A stretch of DNA of 64,000 nt, taken from NCBI GenBank assembly GCA_938002255.1, contig CALLAL010000007.1, positions 1-64,000 on the forward strand, written 5' to 3'. The DNA is from an uncultured bacterium. Lineage in GTDB: Bacteria > Desulfobacterota > BSN033 > UBA1163. The translations under genes were made by a program, and so were the position numbers. This document shows, piece after piece, positions 34,906 through 41,720 of this stretch (the first letter of the stretch is position 1; every line of letters starts with the position of its first letter). The notes below the pieces were generated by a model that worked only from the letters and a program-made list of their open reading frames with translations, was not told the DNA's origin and did no database searches.

Positions 34906-35772
34906 TCATCCTGAAGGTTGTGTCACCTTCTTGTTTTTGTCTCTTTCTTCTTGGGTTTTTCCTCTGTTGTCCCTCCTCTTCTCAATGAACACCTTATCAC
35001 CTTTCTTCATCTGTAATCTCTTTTGCGCATTGCCCTCCTGAACGGCGATTTCCAGAAATCCCCAACTCCCGAAGAGGGCAATCGGATCTCCTTTTATTCC
35101 TTCCCAGTATCCTTTAGATAGCGTTGAGATGATCCCTTTTTTTACTCTAATTTGAAAGGGTCTTCCCTGATGAAACTGTGACAATGTCATCCGGTCGATA
35201 TTGGTGATGAGGTTTCCAAAGGCATCCACATGAATCACCTCGCCGGTCAGATGTTCTCTTTTAATGATGGGATCTGGAAGTTTCAGAGTCTTATAGGAGT
35301 CCATTCTTCTCCCGAAGGCCTCTGGCGGTATCCCTAAGGTCAAATGGCCTGCCACTGGAGCAAAGATATCCCTTCCATGAAAAGTAGAACTGATTTCAGG
35401 AAGGAAGAAACGCCTTTCAGTTAAAACATAGGCAGACTTCATTCTCTCTTCACGAAGGGCCAGACTGAATATTCCATTATCTGGGCCAATAAAGAAAAAT
35501 TTTTCTGTCACAATGAGAATGGGATTTCTTGCCCCCCCCACTTCTGGATCCACCACCGCCAGATGGATCGTTCCTCTGGGAAAGTAGGAGAAAGAATGGG
35601 CAAGGATGATAGCTCCCTCTGTAATATCTTGAGGATGAATCTGGTGGGTGATGTCCACCACCTGGCAATCAGGATTGATGTTTAGGATGACCCCTTTCAT
35701 CGAAGCCACATAAGGATCTTTGATTCCAAAATCGGTGAGGAGTGTGATGATGGGGGATCTTAATGGCTTCAT
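34906..35772 (-). CDS. SAM hydroxide adenosyltransferase (DUF62)
   Basis: A 288-residue enzyme that splits S-adenosylmethionine with hydroxide into adenosine and methionine. The signature starts ITLLTDFGIKDPYVASMKGVI with the catalytic Asp, followed by DITHQIHPQDITEGA and VVDPEVGG. FIGPDNGIFS and the C-terminal domain strand LTGEVIHVDAFGNLITNI are also present. The last 25 residues are an unusual basic tail (KRRDNRGKTQEERDKNKK). Its start overlaps the mtnA stop by four bases (ATGA). Confidence 0.9.
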   Translation of the reverse strand: MKPLRSPIITLLTDFGIKDPYVASMKGVILNINPDCQVVDITHQIHPQDITEGAIILAHSFSYFPRGTIHLAVVDPEVGGARNPILIVTEKFFFIGPDNGIFSLALREERMKSAYVLTERRFFLPEISSTFHGRDIFAPVAGHLTLGIPPEAFGRRMDSYKTLKLPDPIIKREHLTGEVIHVDAFGNLITNIDRMTLSQFHQGRPFQIRVKKGIISTLSKGYWEGIKGDPIALFGSWGFLEIAVQEGNAQKRLQMKKGDKVFIEKRRDNRGKTQEERDKNKKVTQPSG

Positions 35773-36809
35773 GTCCTAAGGGTCTTTTTCAAGTTCTGGA
35801 TGAAGGGCTTCCTGATGATTCCCTTTTCGGTGATCATGGCTTCGATGAGAGATGAAGGAGTGACATCAAAAGCAGGATTGTAAGTTTGAATCCCTGAAGG
35901 CGTGATTCGTTTCCCCTGGAGATGGGTGACCTCTTGCGGCGCTCTCTCTTCGATGGGGATCTCTTTCCCGGAGGGGAGGCTAAAGTCTATGGTTGAGAGC
36001 GGAGCCGCCACATAGAAGGGGAGGTGATGATAGTTTGCAAGGATAGCGAGGCTGTAGGTTCCAATCTTATTGGCCGTGTCCCCATTTCGGGCAATTCTAT
36101 CGGCACCCACCAGAACGAGATTGATCTTTCCCTCCTTCATGAGCAATCCGGCCATACTGTCCGTAATAACCGTGCAGGGGATCTTTTCCTGAACCAGTTC
36201 CCAAGCAGTTAATCTTGCTCCTTGCAGCAAGGGACGGGTCTCATCGACATAGACATGGAATCGCTTTCCTTCCGCCCAGGCGGCACGGATGACTCCCAGA
36301 GCCGTTCCATACCCTGCCGTGGCCAGAGCCCCCGCATTGCAATGGGTTAGCACTCTGTTGCCATGCTGGATGAAGATCTTTCCGTGTTCTCCGATGTTTT
36401 GATTCACTTCCAGATCTTCCCTGAAGATAGCCAGAGCTTCTTTTTCTAATCTCGTCTTCAAAAGAGAGACATCTTGAAGGCTGGTTTCAGTAAGGATCTT
36501 CCTCATCCGTCCGATTGCCCAGAAGAGGTTGACGGCAGTGGGACGGGTCTGTTCCATTTGATGACAGACCTTTTCGATCTTCTGTTTAAAAATACTTGGA
36601 TGATCGGTTCGTAGCCTCTTAGCTGCCAGTGAAATGCCCATGGCCGCAGCCACACCAATGGCTGGAGCACCCCGTATCGCCATCTCTTTGATGGCAGTGG
36701 CTACGGAAGGGGCATCCCTGCAATCGAGATAACGGATGGTGCCTGGGAGCTTCCTCTGGTCAAGGATCCTGACGGAGTCGCCTTTCCATTCAATCGTTTT
36801 GAATTTCAT
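35769..36809 (-). CDS. mtnA: S-methyl-5-thioribose-1-phosphate isomerase
   Basis: A 346-residue enzyme of methionine salvage that isomerises methylthioribose-1-phosphate to methylthioribulose-1-phosphate. The catalytic region reads VLTHCNAGALATAGYGTALGVI, followed by VYVDETRPLLQGARLTAWEL. GADRIARNGDTANKIGTY (catalytic Asp) is also seen. It is the first gene of a small operon with the SAM hydrolase and aminotransferase. Confidence 0.95.
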   Translation of the reverse strand: MKFKTIEWKGDSVRILDQRKLPGTIRYLDCRDAPSVATAIKEMAIRGAPAIGVAAAMGISLAAKRLRTDHPSIFKQKIEKVCHQMEQTRPTAVNLFWAIGRMRKILTETSLQDVSLLKTRLEKEALAIFREDLEVNQNIGEHGKIFIQHGNRVLTHCNAGALATAGYGTALGVIRAAWAEGKRFHVYVDETRPLLQGARLTAWELVQEKIPCTVITDSMAGLLMKEGKINLVLVGADRIARNGDTANKIGTYSLAILANYHHLPFYVAAPLSTIDFSLPSGKEIPIEERAPQEVTHLQGKRITPSGIQTYNPAFDVTPSSLIEAMITEKGIIRKPFIQNLKKTLRT

Positions 36810-36823
36810 AAAATATAGGGGCC

Positions 36824-36927
36824 GAGGGGTCGAGGGACCAAGAGTTCGAGCCTCAGGGTGTTATCGCTTATGGAATCATTTTAAAACAGGTCACTTGAAC
36901 CCACGACTCTTGATTCCTCGTCCCCTC
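36824..36927. repeat. imperfect inverted repeat (GAGGGGxCGAGG family)
   Basis: Arms of 22 bases (36824-36845 and 36906-36927) match after reverse-complementing at about 19 positions, with a 60-base loop. It lies between gatB and mtnA. Related CAAGGATTC-type arms occur at 45645-45689 and 56651-56750. It may be a REP-like element or a transcript-end structure. Confidence 0.5.
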
Positions 36928-36931
36928 TTGT

Positions 36932-38371
36932 CTATCCTTTCAACTTCTTCCTTAGCAGTTCGTTGACCAGTTTCGGATTGGCTTTCCCTTTGGTCTGTTT
37001 CATCACTTCACCGACAAGGAATCCGAAGACTTTTTCTTTTCCCCTTTGATAATCTTCAACCAGTTTCGGATTGGCCTGAATCACCTTTTTAATCGCACCT
37101 TCGATCTCTCCGGTATCCAGGATCTGGATCCACCCCTTCTCCTGAACGATCTTCTCTGGCAGATCTCCGGTCCGGTACATCTCTTCAAAAACATCCTTTG
37201 CAAGCTTTCCACTGATGGTTCCATCCTTCATCATGGAAAGCATGCCTGCAAGATGTTGGGGTGTAACCGGACATTGATCCACCTCCCGTTCATCCTTCTT
37301 TAATTCCCTGAGAAGATCACCCATCATCCAGTTGCTCACAGTTTTGGGATCGGGAAAGAGACGGACGCATGATTCAAAATAGTTGGCCATCGCTTTCGTG
37401 GAGGTCAATATTTCAGCATCATATTCCGGAAGCCGATACTCCTGGATAAACCTCTCTTTTTTTCGGTCAGGGAGCTCCGGAAGGCTTTGGCGAATCTCCT
37501 CAATCCAATCCTCACCCACTTTCAGGGGAACGAGGTCCGGATCAGGAAAATAGCGGTAGTCATGAGCCTCTTCTTTTCCTCTCATGGAGAGAGTGATGTT
37601 CTGAGAAGCATCCCAGAGTCTTGTCTCCTGAATGATCGCTTCCCCTTCTTCTAACACCCGGATCTGGCGTTTGATCTCATACTCCAGTGCCTTTTCCACA
37701 TGGCGGAAGGAATTCATATTCTTCAGTTCGGTCCTCGTCCCAAATTGGGTTTCTCCTTTTGGCCTCACCGAAACGTTGGCATCGCATCGAAAAGTCCCTT
37801 TCTCCATGTCCCCTGTACAGACCTCCAGATATTGAAGGATGGCACGGAGTCTTCGCAGGTATTCCCCTGCTTCCTGAGGCGATCGAAGATCAGGCCCGCT
37901 CACAATCTCAACTAAAGGAACGCCTGTGCGGTTGAAATCGACATAACTGAATCGTGCAGTCTCCGGTGTTTCTCCATGCTTCAACTTCCCTGCATCTTCT
38001 TCCATATGAATCCGAATGATGCCAATTCGCTTCTTCATTCCCTGAATGGTAATCTCTATAAAACCATCTTCTGCTAAAGGATATTCATACATCGAGATCT
38101 GATATCCTTTAGGAAGATCTGGATAGAAATAATTCTTTCGAGCAAAGACGCTATAGGACGTAATTCGACAATGTGTCGCCAACCCTATCTTAATGGCAAA
38201 TTCAACGGCTTTTCGGTTCAGAACAGGAAGGGAACCGGGTTGACCTGTGCAGACCGGACAGGTCTGGGTATTGGGCTCTTCTCCAAAAGTTGTGGAACAT
38301 CCACAAAAGATTTTCGAGCATGTTAAAAGCTGGGCATGGACCTCCAGGCCGATAACCGGTTCGTATTCCAT
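36932..38371 (-). CDS. gatB: Asp/Glu-tRNA(Asn/Gln) amidotransferase subunit B
   Basis: A 479-residue subunit that carries the tRNA- and ammonia-activating kinase part of GatCAB. It begins [20 protein letters not shown]. Zinc-ligand cysteines occur in the segments CSKIFCGC and [30 protein letters not shown] and the C-terminal GatB/YqeY domain ([15 protein letters not shown]) are also seen. GAGGGGAG precedes the ATG at 38371. GatA and GatC are not in the window. Confidence 0.96.
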   Translation of the reverse strand: MEYEPVIGLEVHAQLLTCSKIFCGCSTTFGEEPNTQTCPVCTGQPGSLPVLNRKAVEFAIKIGLATHCRITSYSVFARKNYFYPDLPKGYQISMYEYPLAEDGFIEITIQGMKKRIGIIRIHMEEDAGKLKHGETPETARFSYVDFNRTGVPLVEIVSGPDLRSPQEAGEYLRRLRAILQYLEVCTGDMEKGTFRCDANVSVRPKGETQFGTRTELKNMNSFRHVEKALEYEIKRQIRVLEEGEAIIQETRLWDASQNITLSMRGKEEAHDYRYFPDPDLVPLKVGEDWIEEIRQSLPELPDRKKERFIQEYRLPEYDAEILTSTKAMANYFESCVRLFPDPKTVSNWMMGDLLRELKKDEREVDQCPVTPQHLAGMLSMMKDGTISGKLAKDVFEEMYRTGDLPEKIVQEKGWIQILDTGEIEGAIKKVIQANPKLVEDYQRGKEKVFGFLVGEVMKQTKGKANPKLVNELLRKKLKG

Positions 38372-38401
38372 GGTACTCCCCTCGGATAAAATTTCTCTAA
38401 A

Positions 38402-38428
38402 ATTATAACAAAGGCCAGTCCTTGTCAA
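38402..38428 (-). promoter_or_regulatory. gatB promoter within a perfect inverted repeat
   Basis: The minus strand carries TTGACA (38423-38428), a 15-bp spacer and a perfect TATAAT (38402-38407). The -35 belongs to a nine-base inverted repeat, TTGTCAAAT-N5-ATTTGACAA (38422-38444). That repeat also gives a plus-strand TTGACA at 38438 towards the divergent kinase gene. The spacer is short, which may mean regulation or an offset -35. Confidence 0.45.
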
Positions 38429-38473
38429 ATTTCAGATTTGACAAACAGATGGGATTCCTTTACCCTAAACCCG

Positions 38474-39334
38474 ATGTTTAGAAAGATTTCGATCCCTTCT
38501 TCTTACACGCTGATCCAACAGCAGAAAACCTATCTTCTTCTTCACAACGATTTTAAGGATAGCCTCATCCGCCAGGGAATCGAAGATCTTCCTACGTTTT
38601 TCAAAACCCACCTTCAAACCGCCCAGTATTTACAGGGGAGAACCCCTCACCCCGTCGTTCCCCTTGAAGACGGAAGGCGAATGGTCATCCGAAAATATTC
38701 CCATGGCGGGCTGTTTCGATTTCTAAGCAGAGATCTCTTTCTTTCAGGGACAAGATCGATAAAGGAGCTTACCCTGACAGAAGAAATCAGATCATCTGGC
38801 ATCCCAACTGTTCAACCGATAGGAGCCATTCACCTGAGGGTGTATGGGCCTCTGTATCGGGCTTTCCTCTTCACACTGGAAATGTCCTCGGCAAAAAACC
38901 TGATCCAGTACTTTCATGAAATGGAATCTTCTGCATCTCCTGAAAAACTCTTCCACAAACGGAACATGATCCGGAATGCAGGTTTTCTTCTCCGGCAATT
39001 CCATCAAAAGGGCTTCTACCACGGGGATTTACAGTTGAAAAACCTTTTGGTTCTTGGGAATCAAGTTCTTATCATCGATTTTGATCGATCTTATCACAAG
39101 ACTTCTCTCTCCACTTCTGAAAGGACAAAAAACCTTCTTCGCCTCTACCGCTCTGCTGAGAAATGGAGACACTTCGGACTTCCCGTCACACGAACAGATT
39201 CCCTGCGTTTCCTCAAGGCTTATGCTGGAGAAGATCGAAAGATTTTAAAGGCGGTCCGTAAAGCCCTTTGGACCTATTCCATTCGCCTATTTATTCATCG
39301 CATTGGCTGGAGTTTTCAGAAGAAAGTTGACTAA
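38474..39334 (+). CDS. WaaP/KdkA-family lipopolysaccharide kinase
   Basis: A 286-residue protein kinase-like enzyme. The catalytic loop is YHGDLQLKNLLVL and the metal motif LIIDFDRSY replaces DFG. The N-terminal lobe has RRMVIRKYSHGG with the ATP lysine region. These belong to the Kdo/heptose kinase group that phosphorylates the inner core of LPS at the membrane. The ATG at 38474 is the first in frame; a TTG at 38438 is less likely. It is transcribed divergently from gatB. The exact sugar substrate is unknown. Confidence 0.82.
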   Translation: MFRKISIPSSYTLIQQQKTYLLLHNDFKDSLIRQGIEDLPTFFKTHLQTAQYLQGRTPHPVVPLEDGRRMVIRKYSHGGLFRFLSRDLFLSGTRSIKELTLTEEIRSSGIPTVQPIGAIHLRVYGPLYRAFLFTLEMSSAKNLIQYFHEMESSASPEKLFHKRNMIRNAGFLLRQFHQKGFYHGDLQLKNLLVLGNQVLIIDFDRSYHKTSLSTSERTKNLLRLYRSAEKWRHFGLPVTRTDSLRFLKAYAGEDRKILKAVRKALWTYSIRLFIHRIGWSFQKKVD

Positions 39335-39344
39335 AACGCCTTGA

Positions 39345-39980
39345 TCAAAAACTGGATCTGAAAAACTGCCGAAGAGGCTGCACAAGAAGATGGGTTTGAT
39401 AGGAGTAGAAGTGGTCAGCTCCTTGAATCAAAGATAAGGATTTGGGTTCTTTTAGCTTTTGGTACCAGTCTTTTAATCGCATAGCGGGGCACCATTCATC
39501 CCGATCTCCCACAATAATCCATTTTTCTCCCGAGTAATCCTTCATAAAATCGAAATCGTAGATTTCCAAGGGTGGGGAGATCGCTACAACCCCCTTGATT
39601 CGATGAGTTTTGATGGCCACAGGGATACCAGTCCACGCCCCAAAAGAGTAACCCATCAGAAGAAGAGGGATTTTTAAATCCTTTAGGTTCTCATGGAGAA
39701 ATTCAATGGCAGCTGAAACGTCCTCCTTCTCCCCTATGCCTTCACTGTAACTCCCTCCACTCTTTCCCACCCCTCTGAAATTAAAGCGTAACGTGGAGAA
39801 ACCCTCCTGCTGGGCTGTCTCCACAGCAATGTGGATAACACGGTTATACATATCCCCACCGAATTGGGGGTGGGGATGGCAGAAAACCACTCCTCCTTTA
39901 ACGGAAAGAGCCTCTTGATTGCTCAGGAGGCCCTCCAGTTGAATTCCTCCGGATGGAAAAAAGACTGACTTTTCGTTCAT
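39345..39980 (-). CDS. alpha/beta hydrolase (dienelactone-hydrolase-like)
   Basis: A 211-residue soluble hydrolase. The nucleophile elbow is GYSFGAW, the acid lies in IVGDRDEWC and the histidine in GADHFYS. The oxyanion region reads CHPHPQFGGDMYNRVI, typical of the small 'KANL3/Tex30-like' hydrolases. The substrate is unknown. The preceding gene lies nine bases upstream on the same strand. Confidence 0.88.
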   Translation of the reverse strand: MNEKSVFFPSGGIQLEGLLSNQEALSVKGGVVFCHPHPQFGGDMYNRVIHIAVETAQQEGFSTLRFNFRGVGKSGGSYSEGIGEKEDVSAAIEFLHENLKDLKIPLLLMGYSFGAWTGIPVAIKTHRIKGVVAISPPLEIYDFDFMKDYSGEKWIIVGDRDEWCPAMRLKDWYQKLKEPKSLSLIQGADHFYSYQTHLLVQPLRQFFRSSF

Positions 39981-39989
39981 AAAGGTCAA

Positions 39990-40370
39990 TTAAAGATCTT
40001 CTCTTCTTATTCTCTTTTTTGGTTGTTTCTCCCCAGACTCAATCTGAGCATCAATCTTTTCTCTCAACCATTCCAGAAAACTTCTTAAAATTTCCAAAAA
40101 CCGGACCTCAAACCGCGTCACATCTTCGCTCTCAATCCTCTGGTTAAGATCCTTCAACCAACCATCCACTTTCACCCTTAACTGCTTCATCAACTGAATG
40201 TAATGGGAATCCTGCGTCTCTGCTTCAGTTGACTGAGCCCATGCCCTTCCGATGGGGGTCCTTTCTGTTCTATCGAATCCGATTGGATCGCCTATATGAA
40301 GAGAACTTAAAACCAATCCGAGGAAAACGATGAAAAGAAGCGGCGAAAGACGAAGGGTCCTCTTTCCCAT
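39990..40370 (-). CDS. exported small coiled-coil protein, unknown function
   Basis: A 126-residue protein with a signal peptide (LSPLLFIVFLGLVLSSLHIG). A short linker containing GRAWAQ is followed by an amphipathic helical part (LKDLNQRIESEDVTRF, then FLEWLREKIDAQI) and a basic tail (KKRIRRE). The start at 40370 is chosen because the longer frame runs through the tRNA gene. No family is recognised. It follows tRNA-Arg by about 35 bases and may be read from the tRNA promoter. Confidence 0.6.
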   Translation of the reverse strand: MGKRTLRLSPLLFIVFLGLVLSSLHIGDPIGFDRTERTPIGRAWAQSTEAETQDSHYIQLMKQLRVKVDGWLKDLNQRIESEDVTRFEVRFLEILRSFLEWLREKIDAQIESGEKQPKKRIRREDL

Positions 40371-40407
40371 AACAAACCTCTCTTCATATGAGTTTACATG
40401 CAAGTGG

Positions 40408-40481
40408 TGGGCGATGCGGGAGTTGAACCCACGGCCTTTGGTTCCGGAGACCAACGCTCTATCCAACTGAGCTAATCGCCC
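40408..40481 (-). tRNA. tRNA-Arg (anticodon CCG)
   Basis: A full cloverleaf can be drawn on the minus strand. The acceptor stem is GGGCGAT, the D-arm has GCTCAGTTGGATAGAGC and the anticodon loop is CTCCGGA with anticodon CCG. The T-loop is GGTTCAACTCC, and CCA is encoded at 40405-40407. It reads CGG codons. Confidence 0.97.
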
Positions 40482-40490
40482 ACTGCCATT

Positions 40491-40519
40491 TTTTTAACAA
40501 GTCTCATCAATGATGTCAA
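40491..40519 (-). promoter_or_regulatory. sigma-70 promoter of tRNA-Arg
   Basis: The minus strand has TTGACA (40514-40519), a 17-bp spacer and TAAAAA (40491-40496). The start is expected a few bases before the mature tRNA end at 40481. Confidence 0.65.
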
Positions 40520-40635
40520 TCCTTATTTCCTTTCACTTTAATACACATCATATCGAGTTTTCTCTAAAGGATAAAAACGAACAAATCGGGAATCACCCTT
40601 TTAGCTATGTCTATCCCATCTTTCGAAAATCTGTC

Positions 40636-40861
40636 GTAACCCCTCAGTTAAAGAAATAAAAAAGGGTTGGGAGGTTGCTTCGGAAAAACCTTGAAGCGAA
40701 ACCTCTGTTCGTCAAAATGACCCAATCTGATTTAAAAAAGACCGATTCAAAGGGCAGGAGGGCCCGGATGAGGGTAACCTTTTATAACCGCTATTCAAGG
40801 TTTTGGAGGAGGAACGTTCCAACCCTTTTAAACCGAAAACACCCCATCACTGAGGGGTTAC
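40636..40861 (+). mobile_element. miniature transposable element (MITE), copy 2
   Basis: A 226-bp non-coding element with ends GTAACCCCTCAGTTAAAG and, reverse-complemented, GTAACCCCTCAGTGATG: 13 bp of perfect terminal inverted repeat. It is flanked by the identical octamer AATCTGTC (40628-40635 and 40862-40869). It is close to copy 3 over its full length. Subterminal AAAAGGGTTGG/CCAACCCTTTT and AAAACCTTGAA/TTCAAGGTTTT arms give a long hairpin. GTAA ends plus 8-bp duplications are features of the IS66 family, so that family is a possible source of transposase; none is in the window. Confidence 0.92.
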
Positions 40862-40880
40862 AATCTGTCAATTTTTTCTA

Positions 40881-40909
40881 TTGACATCCAATAATGGGAT
40901 TTTATAGGA
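40881..40909 (+). promoter_or_regulatory. sigma-70 promoter of liv cluster 1, 19 nt past MITE
   Basis: TTGACA (40881-40886), a 17-bp spacer and TATAGG (40904-40909). The MITE ends at 40861, exactly 19 bases before the -35. Transcription would start near 40916. Confidence 0.7.
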
Positions 40910-40949
40910 TGAAGGACGTGTAATTCCCACCTTTAAAAAGGATTGAACC

Positions 40950-41720
40950 ATTTCCGCTAAATTAAAAGTCAACAACATCTGGTTGAGTTTCGGGGGTCTC
41001 TCTGCTCTCTCTGGGGTAAGTTTTGAGGTTAAAGAGGCTGAGATGCTCGCCGTTATTGGCCCCAATGGGGCGGGAAAGACGAGTATTCTCAACTGCATTA
41101 ATGGATTCTATCGCCCCCAAAAAGGTGAATTAGTCTTTGAAGGACAGAATATTTATCACCTCCCCCCCCACCGTATTGCCCGTCTTGGCATCGGCCGGAC
41201 GTTCCAGAACATTGAGCTCTTTACCGGACTGACTGTGCTGGACAATTTGATGGCCGCCAGACACATTCACTTAAAACGGGGAACTCTGGCAGGAGCCCTT
41301 TATTTTGGGCCGGCCCGGCGCGAGGAAATCCGTCATCGAGAGGTGATTGAAGATATCATTGATCTTCTTGAAATGGAACCTTATCGAAAGAAGGTCGTGG
41401 GACTCCTTCCTTATGGAGTCAGAAAGCGAGTGGAACTCGGAAGAGCCCTTGCCCTGGAACCAAAACTTCTTCTCCTTGATGAACCTATGGCCGGAATGAA
41501 CCTCGAAGAGAAAGAAGATATGGCGCGGTTCATTATCGACATCCATGAACTGAAAGGAATTCCAATCGTTTTAGTGGAACATGATATGGAAGTGGTGATG
41601 GATATCGCTGAAAGATTGGTCGTTCTTGATTTCGGAAAGAAAATTGCTGAAGGCACTCCAGAGGAGATCAAGAATAATCTCCTGGTGATCCGAGCCTATT
41701 TGGGAGAAGAGAGTGACTGA
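40950..41720 (+). CDS. livG: Liv-type ABC transporter ATP-binding protein, probable ATT start
   Basis: A LivG-like ATPase of about 256 residues with Walker A GPNGAGKT, Walker B LLLLDEPMAG and the H-loop VEHDMEV. The signature region reads LPYGVRKRVELGRALA, a departure from LSGGQ but common in LivG. The conserved N-terminus AKLKVNNIWLSFGGLSAL lies upstream of the only usual start codon in frame (TTG at 40983). The frame opens after a stop at 40944. The ATT at 40950 has AAGGA seven bases upstream and gives the expected length, so ATT is the probable start. The next gene overlaps by eight bases. Confidence 0.85.
   Translation: MSAKLKVNNIWLSFGGLSALSGVSFEVKEAEMLAVIGPNGAGKTSILNCINGFYRPQKGELVFEGQNIYHLPPHRIARLGIGRTFQNIELFTGLTVLDNLMAARHIHLKRGTLAGALYFGPARREEIRHREVIEDIIDLLEMEPYRKKVVGLLPYGVRKRVELGRALALEPKLLLLDEPMAGMNLEEKEDMARFIIDIHELKGIPIVLVEHDMEVVMDIAERLVVLDFGKKIAEGTPEEIKNNLLVIRAYLGEESD

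Larger units (their letters stand above)
40482..40949. other. intergenic region holding tRNA promoter, MITE and liv promoter
   Basis: The 468-bp gap has the tRNA promoter at its left end, the MITE in the middle and the livG promoter at its right end. Between 40520 and 40627 I see nothing definite. Confidence 0.6.

Noticed and set aside
40371-40466. N-terminal extension of the exported coiled-coil protein
   Set aside because: It would be translated from within the tRNA-Arg gene and removes the signal peptide from the N-terminus; the ATG at 40370 is preferred.
40675-40884. 69-codon frame inside MITE copy 2, with a near-identical frame at 62170-62379 in copy 3
   Set aside because: The frame is broken by a one-base deletion and early stop in copy 1, starts with TTG, has no ribosome site, and its content follows from the DNA symmetry. 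The element is better explained as non-coding.
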